64,000 nucleotides of DNA from Metallyticus violacea (lineage: Eukaryota > Arthropoda > Insecta > Mantodea > Metallyticidae): assembly GCA_030762175.1 (NCBI GenBank), contig JAUJEO010000019.1, positions 5,276,001-5,340,000 of the forward strand, written 5' to 3'. Below the pieces are notes generated by a model that searched no databases, was not told the DNA's origin, and saw nothing but the letters and a program-made list of their open reading frames with translations. Shown piece after piece: positions 1 to 12,879 of the stretch (position 1 is its first letter; every line of letters starts with the position of its first letter). A program made the position numbers and the translations under genes.

Positions 1-2303
1 TTATACTAGTTTGATAGCCGTAGACAAGCATATTATGCGCAAATATTCTCGAAAAGAAATAAATTTTTTTTCGAAGTTTGGAAACTTCGTTAGAATCACT
101 TTTTTTCCGTTCTTATTTGAGATAACTGGTTCTCTTTCATTATACTAGTTTGATAGCCTCAGAAAAGCATATTATGCGCAAAGAATCTAGAAAAGAAAAA
201 AATTTTTTTTCGAAGATTGGAAACCTCGTTAGAATCACTTTTTTTCCGTTCTTATTTGAGATAACTGGTTCTCTGTCATTATACTAGTTTGATAGCCTCA
301 GACAAGCATATTATGCGCAAATAATCTGGAAAAGAAAAAAATTTTTTTTCGAAGTTTGGAAACTTCCTTAGAATCACTTTTTTTCCATTCTTATTTGAGA
401 TAACTTCTTCTCTTTCATTATTCTAGTTTGATAGCCTTAGACAAGCATATTATGCGCAAAGAATCTCGAAAAGAAAAAATTTTTTTTTAAGAAGTTTGGA
501 AACTTCGTTAGAATCACTTCGTTAGAATCACTTTTTTTCCGTTCTTATTTGAGATAACTTGTTCTCTTTCATTATACTAGTTTGATAGCTTGAGACAAGC
601 ATATTATGCGCAAAGAATCTCGAAAAGAAAAAAATTTTTTTTCGAAGTTTGGAAACTTCCTTAGTATCACTTTTTTTCCATTCTTATTTGAGATAACTTG
701 TTCTCTTTCATTATACTTGTTTGATAGCCTTAGACAAGCATATTATGCGCAAAGAATCTCGAAAAGAAAAAAATTTTTTATCGAAGTTTGGAAACTTCGT
801 TATAATCACTTTTTTTCCGTTCTTATTTAAGATTACTGGTTCTCTTTCATTATACTAGTTTGATAGCCTCAGACAAGCATATTATGCGCAAAGAATCTCG
901 AAAAGAAAAAAATTTTTTTTCGAAGTTTGGAAACTTCGTTAGAATCACTTTTTTTCCGTTCTTATTTGAGATAACATGTTCTCTTTCATTATACTAGTTT
1001 GATAGCCTTAGACAAGCATATTATGCGCAAATATTCTCGAAAAGAAATAAATTTTTTTTCGAAGTTTGGAAACTTCGTTAGAATCACTTTTTTTCCGTTC
1101 TTATTTGAGATAACTGGTTCTCTTTCATTATACTAGTTTGATAGCCTCAGAAAAGCATATTATGCGCAAAGAATCTAGAAAAGAAAAAAATTTTTTTTCG
1201 AAGATTGGAAACCTCGTTAGAATCACTTTTTTTCCGTTCTTATTTGAGATAACTGGTTCTCTTTCATTATACTAGTTTGATAGCCTCAGACAAGCATATT
1301 ATGCGCAAATAATCTGGAAAAGAAAAAAATTTTTTTTCGAAGTTTGGAAACTTCCTTAGAATCACTTTTTTTCCATTCTTATTTGAGATAACTTCTTCTC
1401 TTTCATTATTCTAGTTTGATAGCCTTAGACAAGCATATTATGCGCAAAGAATCTCGAAAAGAAAAAAATTTTTTTTAAGAAGTTTGGAAACTTCGTTAGA
1501 ATCACTTTTTTTCCGTTCTTATTTAAGATAACTTGTTCTCTTTCATTATACTAGTTTGATAGCCTTAGACAAGCATATTATGCGCAAAGAATCTCGAAAA
1601 GAAAAAAATTTTTTTTCGAAGTTTGGAAACTTCGTTATAATCACTTTTTTTCCGTTCTTATTTAAGATTACTGGTTCTCTTTCATTATACTAGTTTGATA
1701 GCCTCAGACAAGCATATTATGCGCAAAGAATCTCGAAAAGAAAAAAATTTTTTTTCGAAGTTTGGAAACTTCGTTAGAATCACTTTTTTTCCGTTCTTAT
1801 TTGAGATAACTTGTTCTCTTTCATTATACTAGTTTGATAGCCTGAGACAAGCATATTATGCGCAAAGAATCTCGAAAAGAAAAAAAATTTTTTTCGAAGT
1901 TTGGAAACTTCGTTAGAATCACTTTTTTTCCGTTCTTATTTGAGATAACTGGTTCTCTTTCATTATACTAGTTTGATAGCCTCAGACAAGCATATTATGC
2001 GCAAAGAATCTCGAAAAGAAAAAAATTTTTTTTCGAAGTTTGGAAACTTCCTTAGAATCACTTTTTTTCCATTCTTATTTGAGATAACTTGTTCTCTTTC
2101 ATTATACTAGTTTGATAGCCTTAGACAAGCATATTATTCGCAAAGAATCTCGAAAAGAAAAAAATTTTCTTTCGAAGTTTGGAAACTTCGTTAGAATCAC
2201 TTTTTTTCCGTTCTTATTTAAGATTACTGGTTCTCTTTCATTATACTAGTTTGATAGCCTCAGACAAGCATATTATGCGCAAAGAATCTCGAAAAGAAAA
2301 AAA
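1..2303 (+). repeat. Segment duplicated at 10577-12879
   Basis: Sixteen to seventeen monomers whose variants match, in order, the segment starting 10576 bp downstream. Shared markers are CCGTAG (19), CTCTGTCA (271), an internal 14-bp duplication (503-530), GCTTGAG (588), a TTATCG interruption of the T-tract (779), AACATG (973), AAATATTCTCG (1028) and ATTATTCGC (2133). The one difference I noticed is T at 665 against A at 11241. The match ends at 2304, where the A/T tract boundary differs and the next monomers are of different types. Confidence 0.85.
503..530 (+). repeat. 14-bp internal tandem duplication within a monomer
   Basis: CTTCGTTAGAATCA occurs twice in direct succession (503-516 and 517-530), lengthening this monomer. 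The only other copy is at 11079-11106, exactly 10576 bp away, so it is a private marker of that segmental copy. It duplicates the right palindrome arm and the CENP-B-box-like sequence. Confidence 0.9.
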
Positions 2304-4510
2304 TTTTTTTTCGAAGTTTGGAAACTTCCTTAGAATCACTTTTTTTCCATTCTTATTTGAGATAACTTGTTCTCTTTCATTATACTAGTTTGATAGCCTT
2401 AGACAAGCATATTATTCGCAAAGAATCTCGAAAAGAAAAAAATTTTCTTTCGAAGTTTGGAAACTTCGTTAGAATCACTTTTTTTCCGTTCTTATTTGAG
2501 ATAACTGGTTCTCTTTCATTATACTAGTTTGATAGCCTCAGACAAGCATATTATGCGCAAAGAATTTCGAAAAGAAAAAAATTTTTTTTCGAAGATTGGA
2601 AACCTCGTTAGAATCACTTTTTTTCCGTTCTTATTTGAGATAACTGGTTCTCTTTCATTATACTAGTTTGATAGCCTCAGACAAGCATATTATGCGCAAA
2701 GAATCTCGAAAAGAAAAACATTTTTTTTCGAAGTTTGGAAACTTCCTTAGAATCACTTTTTTTACATTCTTATTTGAGATAACTTGTTCTCTTTCATTAT
2801 ACTATTTTGATAGCCTTAGACAAGCATATTATGCGCAAAGAATCTCGAAAAGAAAAAAATTTTTTTTCGAAGTTTGGAAACTTCGTTAGAATCACTTTTT
2901 TTCCGTTCTTATTTAAGATTACTGGTTCTCTTTCATTATACTGGTTTGATAGCCTCAGACAAGCATATTATGCGCAAAGAATCTCGAAAAGAAAAAAATT
3001 TTTTTTCGAAGTTTGGAAACTTCGTTAGAATCACTTTTTTTCCGTTCTTATTTGAGATAACTTGTTCTCTTTCATTATACTAGTTTGATAGCCTTAGACA
3101 AGCATATTATGCGCAAAGAATCTCGAAAAGAAAAAAATTTTTTTTCGAAGTTTGGAAACTTCGTTAGAATCACTTTTTTTCCGTTCTTATTTGAGATAAC
3201 TGGTTCTCTTTCATTATACTATTTTGATAGCCTCAGAAAAGCATATTATGCGCAAAGAATCCTTAAAGAAAAAATTTTTTTTTCGAAGTTTGGAAACTTC
3301 GTTGGAATCACTTTTTTTCCGTTCTTATTTGAGATAACTGGTTCTCTTTCATTATACTAGTTTGATAGCCTCAGAAAAGCATAGGTATGCGCAAAGAATC
3401 TCGAAAAGAAAAAAATTTTTTTTCGAAGTTTGGAAACTTCGTTAGAATCACTTTTTTTCCATTCTTATCTGAGATAACTGGTTCTCTTTCATTATACTAG
3501 TTTGATAGCCTCAGACAAGCATATTATGCGCAAAGAATCTCGAAAAGAAAAAAATTTTTTTTCGAAGTTTGGAAACTTCGTTAGAATCACTTTTTTTCCA
3601 TTCTTATTTGAGATAACTTCTTCTCTTTCATTATTCTAGTTTGATAGCCTTAGACAAGCATATTATGCGCAAAGAATCTCGAAAAGAAAAAAATTTTTTT
3701 TAAGAAGTTTGGAAACTTCGTTAGAATCACTTTTTTTTCCGTTCTTATTTAAGATAACTTGTTCTCTTTCATTATACTAGTTTGATAGCCTTAGACAAGC
3801 ATATTATGCGCAAAGAATCTCGAAAAGAAAAAAATTTTTTTTCGAAGTTTGGAAACTTCGTTATAATCACTTTTTTTCCGTTCTTATTTAAGATTACTGG
3901 TTCTCTTTCATTATACTAGTTTGATAGCCTCAGACAAGCATATTATGCGCAAAGAATCTCGAAAAGAAAAAAAATTTTTTTCGAAGTTTGGAAACTTCGT
4001 TAGAATCACTTTTTTTCCGTTCTTATTTGAGATAACTTGTTCTCTTTCATTATACTAGTTTGATAGCCTGAGACAAGCATATTATGCGCAAAGAATCTCG
4101 AAAAGAAAAAAAAATTTTTTCGAAGTTTGGAAACTTCGTTAGAATCACTTTTTTTCCGTTCTTATTTGAGATAACTGGTTCTCTTTCATTATACTAGTTT
4201 GATAGCCTCAGACAAGCATATTATGCGCAAAGAATCTCGAAAAGAAAAAAATTTTTTTTCGAAGTTTGGAAACTTCCTTAGAATCACTTTTTTTCCATTC
4301 TTATTTGAGATAACTTGTTCTCTCTCATTATACTAGTTTGATAGCCTTAGACAAGCATATTATGCGCAAAGAATCTCGAAAAGAAAAAAATTTTTTTTCG
4401 AAGTTTGGAAACTTCGTTAGAATCACTTTTTTTCCGTTCTTATTTAAGATTACTGGTTCTCTTTCATTATACTAGTTTGATAGCCTCAGACAAGCATATT
4501 ATGCGCAAAG
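2304..4510 (+). repeat. Mixed monomer zone between duplicated blocks
   Basis: About sixteen satellite monomers with no gene. They include two ATTATTCGC copies (2133 and 2413), a TTTACATTC monomer (near 2763), monomers with TACTATTTT in place of TACTAGTTT (near 2802 and 3220), the CCTTAAAG/CGTTGG/ATAGGTATG cluster (3215-3494), an AATCTCG-AAGAAG run (3660-3780) and an A9T6 monomer (4102-4116). The stretch from about 2668 to 3490 matches 38248-39070, 35580 bp away. The order of the other types resembles 12880-14500 but with additions and losses. Confidence 0.75.
3215..3494 (+). repeat. Marker pair of variant monomers (CCTTAAAG, CGTTGG, ATAGGTATG)
   Basis: Two adjacent monomers carry rare changes. 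The first has TACTATTTT, GAATCCTTAAAG (a two-base shortening of TCTCGAAAAG) and CTTCGTTGGAATC; the second has GCATAGGTATGC and CCATTCTTATCTGAG. The same pair recurs with its CTTCGTTGG sites at 14290, 19849 and 38877, that is at shifts of 10993, 5559 and 19028 bp. It therefore tags four copies of one ancestral higher-order unit. Confidence 0.85.
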
Positions 4511-7500
4511 AATCTCGAAAAGATTACAATTTTTTTCGAAGTTTGGAAACTTCGTTAGAATCACTTTTTTTCCGTTCTTATTTGAGATAACTGGTTCTCT
4601 TTCATTATACTAGTTTGATAGGCTTAGACAAGCATATTATGCGCAAAGAATCTCGAAAAGAAAAAAAATTTTTTTCGAAGTTTGGAAACTTCGTTAGAAT
4701 CACTTTTTTTCCGTTCTTATTTGAGATAACTGGTTCTCTTTCATTATACTAGTTTGATAGTCTCAGAAAAGCATATTATGCGCAAAGAATCTAGAAAAGA
4801 AAAAAATTTTTTTTCGAAGATTGGAAACCTCGTTAGAATCACTTTTTTTCCGTTCTTATTTTAGATAACTGGTTCTCTTTCATTATACTAGTTTGATAGC
4901 CTCAGACAAGCATATTATGCGCAAAGAATTTCGAAAAGAAAAATATTTTTTTTCGAAGATTGGAAACCTCGTTAGAATCACTTTTTTTCCGTTCTTATTT
5001 GAGATAACTGGTTCTCTTTCATTATACTAGTTTGATAGCCTCAGACAAGCATATTATGCGCAAAGAATCTCGAAAAGAAAAAATTTTTTTTTCGAAGTTT
5101 GGAAACTTCGTTAGAATCACTTTTTTTCCGTTCTTATTTAAGATTACTGGTTTTCTTTCATTATACTAGTTTGATAGCCTCAGACAAGCATATTATGCGC
5201 AAAGAATCTCGAAAAGAAAAAAATTTTTTTTCGAAGTTTGGAAACTTCGTTAGAATCACTTTTTTTCCGTTCTTATTTGAGATAACTTGTTCTCTTTCAT
5301 TATACTAGTTTGATAGCCTTAGACAAGCATATTATGCGCAAAGAATCTCGAAAAGAAAAAAATTTTTTTTCGAAGTTTGGAAACTTCGTTAGAATCACTT
5401 TTTTTCCGTTCTTATTTAAGATTACTGGTTCTCTTTCATTATACTAGTTTGATAGCCTCAGACAAGAATATTATGCGCAAAGAATCTCGAAAAGAAAAAA
5501 ATTTTATTTCGAAGTTTGGAAACTTCGTTAGAATCACTTTTTTTCCGTTCTTATTTGAGATAACTGGTTCTCTTTCATTATACTTGTTTGATAGCCTTAG
5601 ACAAGCATATTATGCGTAAAGAATCTCGAAAAGAAAAAAATTTTTTTTCGAAGTTTGGAAACTTCGTTATAATCACTTTATTCCGTTCTTATTTAAGATT
5701 ACTGGTTCTCTTTCATTATACTAGTTTGATAGCCTCAGACAAGCATATTATGCGCAAAGAATCTCGAAAAGAAAAAAATTTTTTTTCGAAGTTTGGAAAC
5801 TTCGTTAGAATCACTTTTTTTCCGTTCTTATTTGAGATAACTTGTTCTCTTTCATTATACTAGTTTGATAGCCTTAGACAAGCATATTATGCGCAAAGAA
5901 TCTCGAAAAGAAAAAATTTTTTTTTCGAAGTTAGGAAACTTCGTTAGAATCACTTTTTTTCCGTTCTTATTTAAGATTGCTGGTTCTCTTTCATTATACT
6001 AGTTTGATAGCCTCAGACAAGCATATTATGCGCAAAGAATCTCGAAAAGATTAAAATTTTATTTCGAAGTTTGGAAACTTCGTTAGAATCACTTTTTTTC
6101 CGTTCTTATTTGAGATAACTGGTTCTCTTTCATTATACTAGTTTGATAGCCTCAGACAAGCATATTATGCGCAAAGAATCTCGAAAAGAAAAAAATTTTT
6201 TTTCGAAGTTTGGAAACTTCGTTAGAATCACTTTTTTTCCGTTCTTATATAAGATTACTGGTTCTCTTTCATTATACTAGTTTGATAGCCTCAGACAAGC
6301 ATATTATGCGCAAAGAATCTCGAAAAGAAAAAAATTTTTTTTCGAAGTTTGGAAACTTCCTTAGAATCACTTTTTTTCCATTCTTATTTGAGATAACTTG
6401 TTCTCTTTCATTACACTTGTTTGATAGCCTTAGACAAGCATATTATGCGCAAAGAATCTCGAAAAGAAAAAAATTTTTTTTCGAAGTTTGGAAACTTCGT
6501 TATAATCACTTTTTTCCGTTTTTACTTAAGATTACTGGTTCTCTTTCATTATACTAGTTTGATAGCCTCAGACAAGCATATTATGCGCAAAGAATCTCGA
6601 AAAGAAAAAAATTTTTTTTCGAAGTTTGGAAACTTCGTTAGAATCACTTTTTTTCCGTTCTTATTTAAGATTACTGGTTCTCTTTCATTATACTAGTTTG
6701 ATAGCCTCAGACAAGCATATTATGCGCAAAGAATCTAGAAAAGAAAAAAATTTTTTTTCGAAGATTGGAAACCTCGTTAGAATCACTTTTTTTCCGTTCT
6801 TATTTGAGATAACTGGTTCTCTTTCATTATACTAGTTTGATAGCCTCAGACAAGCATATTATGCGCAAAGAATCTCGAAAAGAAAAAAATTTTTTTTCGA
6901 AGTTTGGAAACTTGGTTAGAATCACTTTTTTTCCGTTCTTATTTGAGATAACTAGTTCTATTTCATTATACTAGTTTGATAGCCTCAGACAAGCATATTA
7001 TGCGCAAAGAATCTCGAAAAGAAAAAAATTTTTTTTCGAAGTTTGGAAACTTCCTTAGAATCACTTTTTTTCCATTCTTATTTGAGATAACTTGTTCTCT
7101 TTCATTATACTTGTTTGATAGCCTTAGACAAGCATATTATGCGCAAAGAATCTCGAAAAGAAAAAAATTTTTTTTCGAAGTTTGGAAACTTCGTTATAAT
7201 CACTTTTTTTCCGTTCTTATTTAAGATTACTGGTTCTCTTTCATTATACTAGTTTGATAGCCTCAGACAAGCGTATTATGCGCAAAGAATCACGAAAAGA
7301 AAAAAATTTTTTTTCGAAGTTTGGAAACTTCGTTAGAATCACTTTTTTTCCGTTCTTATTTGAGATAACATGTTCTCTTTCATTATACTAGTTTGATAGC
7401 CGTAGACAAGCATATTATGCGCAAATATTCTCGAAAAGAAATAAATTTTTTTTCGAAGTTTGGAAACTTCGTTAGAATCACTTTTTTTCCGTTCTTATTT

Positions 7501-7704
7501 GAGATAACTGGTTCTCTTTCATTATACTAGTTTGATAGCCTCAGAAAAGCATATTATGCGCAAAGAATCTAGAAAAGAAAAAAATTTTTTTTCGAAGATT
7601 GGAAACCTCGTTAGAATCACTTTTTTTCCGTTCTTATTTGAGATAACTGGTTCTCTGTCATTATACTAGTTTGATAGCCTCAGACAAGCATATTATGCGC
7701 AAAT
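4511..7704 (+). repeat. 3194-bp tandem duplication, copy 1
   Basis: Twenty-three monomers (23 x 139 less 3). The segment starts in AATCTCGAAAAGATTACAA and ends in the front half of an AAATAATCT monomer. Every rare variant I checked, including GGTTTTC (5149), CAAGAATATT (5464), TTTATTCCG (5677), GTTCTTATATAAG (6242), TTACACTTG (6411), CTTGGTTAG (6913) and GCGTATTATGC (7272), reappears 3194 bp later. I noticed two differences by eye: AAATATTTT near 4944 against A7T8, and GAAGTTTGG at 7181 against GAAGATTGG at 10375. Confidence 0.93.
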
Positions 7705-10700
7705 AATCTCGAAAAGATTACAATTTTTTTCGAAGTTTGGAAACTTCGTTAGAATCACTTTTTTTCCGTTCTTATTTGAGATAACTGGTTCTCTTTCATT
7801 ATACTAGTTTGATAGGCTTAGACAAGCATATTATGCGCAAAGAATCTCGAAAAGAAAAAAAATTTTTTTCGAAGTTTGGAAACTTCGTTAGAATCACTTT
7901 TTTTCCGTTCTTATTTGAGATAACTGGTTCTCTTTCATTATACTAGTTTGATAGTCTCAGAAAAGCATATTATGCGCAAAGAATCTAGAAAAGAAAAAAA
8001 TTTTTTTTCGAAGATTGGAAACCTCGTTAGAATCACTTTTTTTCCGTTCTTATTTTAGATAACTGGTTCTCTTTCATTATACTAGTTTGATAGCCTCAGA
8101 CAAGCATATTATGCGCAAAGAATTTCGAAAAGAAAAAAATTTTTTTTCGAAGATTGGAAACCTCGTTAGAATCACTTTTTTTCCGTTCTTATTTGAGATA
8201 ACTGGTTCTCTTTCATTATACTAGTTTGATAGCCTCAGACAAGCATATTATGCGCAAAGAATCTCGAAAAGAAAAAATTTTTTTTTCGAAGTTTGGAAAC
8301 TTCGTTAGAATCACTTTTTTTCCGTTCTTATTTAAGATTACTGGTTTTCTTTCATTATACTAGTTTGATAGCCTCAGACAAGCATATTATGCGCAAAGAA
8401 TCTCGAAAAGAAAAAAATTTTTTTTCGAAGTTTGGAAACTTCGTTAGAATCACTTTTTTTCCGTTCTTATTTGAGATAACTTGTTCTCTTTCATTATACT
8501 AGTTTGATAGCCTTAGACAAGCATATTATGCGCAAAGAATCTCGAAAAGAAAAAAATTTTTTTTCGAAGTTTGGAAACTTCGTTAGAATCACTTTTTTTC
8601 CGTTCTTATTTAAGATTACTGGTTCTCTTTCATTATACTAGTTTGATAGCCTCAGACAAGAATATTATGCGCAAAGAATCTCGAAAAGAAAAAAATTTTA
8701 TTTCGAAGTTTGGAAACTTCGTTAGAATCACTTTTTTTCCGTTCTTATTTGAGATAACTGGTTCTCTTTCATTATACTTGTTTGATAGCCTTAGACAAGC
8801 ATATTATGCGTAAAGAATCTCGAAAAGAAAAAAATTTTTTTTCGAAGTTTGGAAACTTCGTTATAATCACTTTATTCCGTTCTTATTTAAGATTACTGGT
8901 TCTCTTTCATTATACTAGTTTGATAGCCTCAGACAAGCATATTATGCGCAAAGAATCTCGAAAAGAAAAAAATTTTTTTTCGAAGTTTGGAAACTTCGTT
9001 AGAATCACTTTTTTTCCGTTCTTATTTGAGATAACTTGTTCTCTTTCATTATACTAGTTTGATAGCCTTAGACAAGCATATTATGCGCAAAGAATCTCGA
9101 AAAGAAAAAATTTTTTTTTCGAAGTTAGGAAACTTCGTTAGAATCACTTTTTTTCCGTTCTTATTTAAGATTGCTGGTTCTCTTTCATTATACTAGTTTG
9201 ATAGCCTCAGACAAGCATATTATGCGCAAAGAATCTCGAAAAGATTAAAATTTTATTTCGAAGTTTGGAAACTTCGTTAGAATCACTTTTTTTCCGTTCT
9301 TATTTGAGATAACTGGTTCTCTTTCATTATACTAGTTTGATAGCCTCAGACAAGCATATTATGCGCAAAGAATCTCGAAAAGAAAAAAATTTTTTTTCGA
9401 AGTTTGGAAACTTCGTTAGAATCACTTTTTTTCCGTTCTTATATAAGATTACTGGTTCTCTTTCATTATACTAGTTTGATAGCCTCAGACAAGCATATTA
9501 TGCGCAAAGAATCTCGAAAAGAAAAAAATTTTTTTTCGAAGTTTGGAAACTTCCTTAGAATCACTTTTTTTCCATTCTTATTTGAGATAACTTGTTCTCT
9601 TTCATTACACTTGTTTGATAGCCTTAGACAAGCATATTATGCGCAAAGAATCTCGAAAAGAAAAAAATTTTTTTTCGAAGTTTGGAAACTTCGTTATAAT
9701 CACTTTTTTCCGTTTTTACTTAAGATTACTGGTTCTCTTTCATTATACTAGTTTGATAGCCTCAGACAAGCATATTATGCGCAAAGAATCTCGAAAAGAA
9801 AAAAATTTTTTTTCGAAGTTTGGAAACTTCGTTAGAATCACTTTTTTTCCGTTCTTATTTAAGATTACTGGTTCTCTTTCATTATACTAGTTTGATAGCC
9901 TCAGACAAGCATATTATGCGCAAAGAATCTAGAAAAGAAAAAAATTTTTTTTCGAAGATTGGAAACCTCGTTAGAATCACTTTTTTTCCGTTCTTATTTG
10001 AGATAACTGGTTCTCTTTCATTATACTAGTTTGATAGCCTCAGACAAGCATATTATGCGCAAAGAATCTCGAAAAGAAAAAAATTTTTTTTCGAAGTTTG
10101 GAAACTTGGTTAGAATCACTTTTTTTCCGTTCTTATTTGAGATAACTAGTTCTATTTCATTATACTAGTTTGATAGCCTCAGACAAGCATATTATGCGCA
10201 AAGAATCTCGAAAAGAAAAAAATTTTTTTTCGAAGTTTGGAAACTTCCTTAGAATCACTTTTTTTCCATTCTTATTTGAGATAACTTGTTCTCTTTCATT
10301 ATACTTGTTTGATAGCCTTAGACAAGCATATTATGCGCAAAGAATCTCGAAAAGAAAAAAATTTTTTTTCGAAGATTGGAAACTTCGTTATAATCACTTT
10401 TTTTCCGTTCTTATTTAAGATTACTGGTTCTCTTTCATTATACTAGTTTGATAGCCTCAGACAAGCGTATTATGCGCAAAGAATCACGAAAAGAAAAAAA
10501 TTTTTTTTCGAAGTTTGGAAACTTCGTTAGAATCACTTTTTTTCCGTTCTTATTTGAGATAACATGTTCTCTTTCATTATACTAGTTTGATAGCCGTAGA
10601 CAAGCATATTATGCGCAAATATTCTCGAAAAGAAATAAATTTTTTTTCGAAGTTTGGAAACTTCGTTAGAATCACTTTTTTTCCGTTCTTATTTGAGATA

Positions 10701-10898
10701 ACTGGTTCTCTTTCATTATACTAGTTTGATAGCCTCAGAAAAGCATATTATGCGCAAAGAATCTAGAAAAGAAAAAAATTTTTTTTCGAAGATTGGAAAC
10801 CTCGTTAGAATCACTTTTTTTCCGTTCTTATTTGAGATAACTGGTTCTCTGTCATTATACTAGTTTGATAGCCTCAGACAAGCATATTATGCGCAAAT
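7705..10898 (+). repeat. 3194-bp tandem duplication, copy 2
   Basis: Direct tandem repeat of 4511-7704. The left edge is a hybrid monomer: the AAAT of an AATCTGG-type copy (T at 7704) is followed within five bases by CTCGAAAAGATTACAA, which belongs to the monomer at 4511. At the far end (10898-10904) the AATCTGG-type monomer is intact. This is the arrangement expected from one unequal exchange within the shared AATCT, in normal monomer register. Confidence 0.93.
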
Positions 10899-12879
10899 AA
10901 TCTGGAAAAGAAAAAAATTTTTTTTCGAAGTTTGGAAACTTCCTTAGAATCACTTTTTTTCCATTCTTATTTGAGATAACTTCTTCTCTTTCATTATTCT
11001 AGTTTGATAGCCTTAGACAAGCATATTATGCGCAAAGAATCTCGAAAAGAAAAAATTTTTTTTTAAGAAGTTTGGAAACTTCGTTAGAATCACTTCGTTA
11101 GAATCACTTTTTTTCCGTTCTTATTTGAGATAACTTGTTCTCTTTCATTATACTAGTTTGATAGCTTGAGACAAGCATATTATGCGCAAAGAATCTCGAA
11201 AAGAAAAAAATTTTTTTTCGAAGTTTGGAAACTTCCTTAGAATCACTTTTTTTCCATTCTTATTTGAGATAACTTGTTCTCTTTCATTATACTTGTTTGA
11301 TAGCCTTAGACAAGCATATTATGCGCAAAGAATCTCGAAAAGAAAAAAATTTTTTATCGAAGTTTGGAAACTTCGTTATAATCACTTTTTTTCCGTTCTT
11401 ATTTAAGATTACTGGTTCTCTTTCATTATACTAGTTTGATAGCCTCAGACAAGCATATTATGCGCAAAGAATCTCGAAAAGAAAAAAATTTTTTTTCGAA
11501 GTTTGGAAACTTCGTTAGAATCACTTTTTTTCCGTTCTTATTTGAGATAACATGTTCTCTTTCATTATACTAGTTTGATAGCCTTAGACAAGCATATTAT
11601 GCGCAAATATTCTCGAAAAGAAATAAATTTTTTTTCGAAGTTTGGAAACTTCGTTAGAATCACTTTTTTTCCGTTCTTATTTGAGATAACTGGTTCTCTT
11701 TCATTATACTAGTTTGATAGCCTCAGAAAAGCATATTATGCGCAAAGAATCTAGAAAAGAAAAAAATTTTTTTTCGAAGATTGGAAACCTCGTTAGAATC
11801 ACTTTTTTTCCGTTCTTATTTGAGATAACTGGTTCTCTTTCATTATACTAGTTTGATAGCCTCAGACAAGCATATTATGCGCAAATAATCTGGAAAAGAA
11901 AAAAATTTTTTTTCGAAGTTTGGAAACTTCCTTAGAATCACTTTTTTTCCATTCTTATTTGAGATAACTTCTTCTCTTTCATTATTCTAGTTTGATAGCC
12001 TTAGACAAGCATATTATGCGCAAAGAATCTCGAAAAGAAAAAAATTTTTTTTAAGAAGTTTGGAAACTTCGTTAGAATCACTTTTTTTCCGTTCTTATTT
12101 AAGATAACTTGTTCTCTTTCATTATACTAGTTTGATAGCCTTAGACAAGCATATTATGCGCAAAGAATCTCGAAAAGAAAAAAATTTTTTTTCGAAGTTT
12201 GGAAACTTCGTTATAATCACTTTTTTTCCGTTCTTATTTAAGATTACTGGTTCTCTTTCATTATACTAGTTTGATAGCCTCAGACAAGCATATTATGCGC
12301 AAAGAATCTCGAAAAGAAAAAAAATTTTTTTCGAAGTTTGGAAACTTCGTTAGAATCACTTTTTTTCCGTTCTTATTTGAGATAACTTGTTCTCTTTCAT
12401 TATACTAGTTTGATAGCCTGAGACAAGCATATTATGCGCAAAGAATCTCGAAAAGAAAAAAAATTTTTTTCGAAGTTTGGAAACTTCGTTAGAATCACTT
12501 TTTTTCCGTTCTTATTTGAGATAACTGGTTCTCTTTCATTATACTAGTTTGATAGCCTCAGACAAGCATATTATGCGCAAAGAATCTCGAAAAGAAAAAA
12601 ATTTTTTTTCGAAGTTTGGAAACTTCCTTAGAATCACTTTTTTTCCATTCTTATTTGAGATAACTTGTTCTCTTTCATTATACTAGTTTGATAGCCTTAG
12701 ACAAGCATATTATTCGCAAAGAATCTCGAAAAGAAAAAAATTTTCTTTCGAAGTTTGGAAACTTCGTTAGAATCACTTTTTTTCCGTTCTTATTTAAGAT
12801 TACTGGTTCTCTTTCATTATACTAGTTTGATAGCCTCAGACAAGCATATTATGCGCAAAGAATCTCGAAAAGAAAAAAA
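10577..12879 (+). repeat. Second copy of segment 1-2303
   Basis: Matches 1-2303 at a shift of 10576 bp, including the 14-bp internal duplication (11079-11106) and the ATTATTCGC monomer (12711). It overlaps the end of the 3194-bp copy 2 and the start of the next higher-order unit, showing that duplications of different ages are layered on each other. Confidence 0.85.

Noticed and set aside
4511..10898. Assembly duplication as the explanation for near-perfect copies
   Set aside because: Not fully excluded, but the two copies differ at a few bases, and the join is a hybrid monomer in correct register, as expected from a real exchange.
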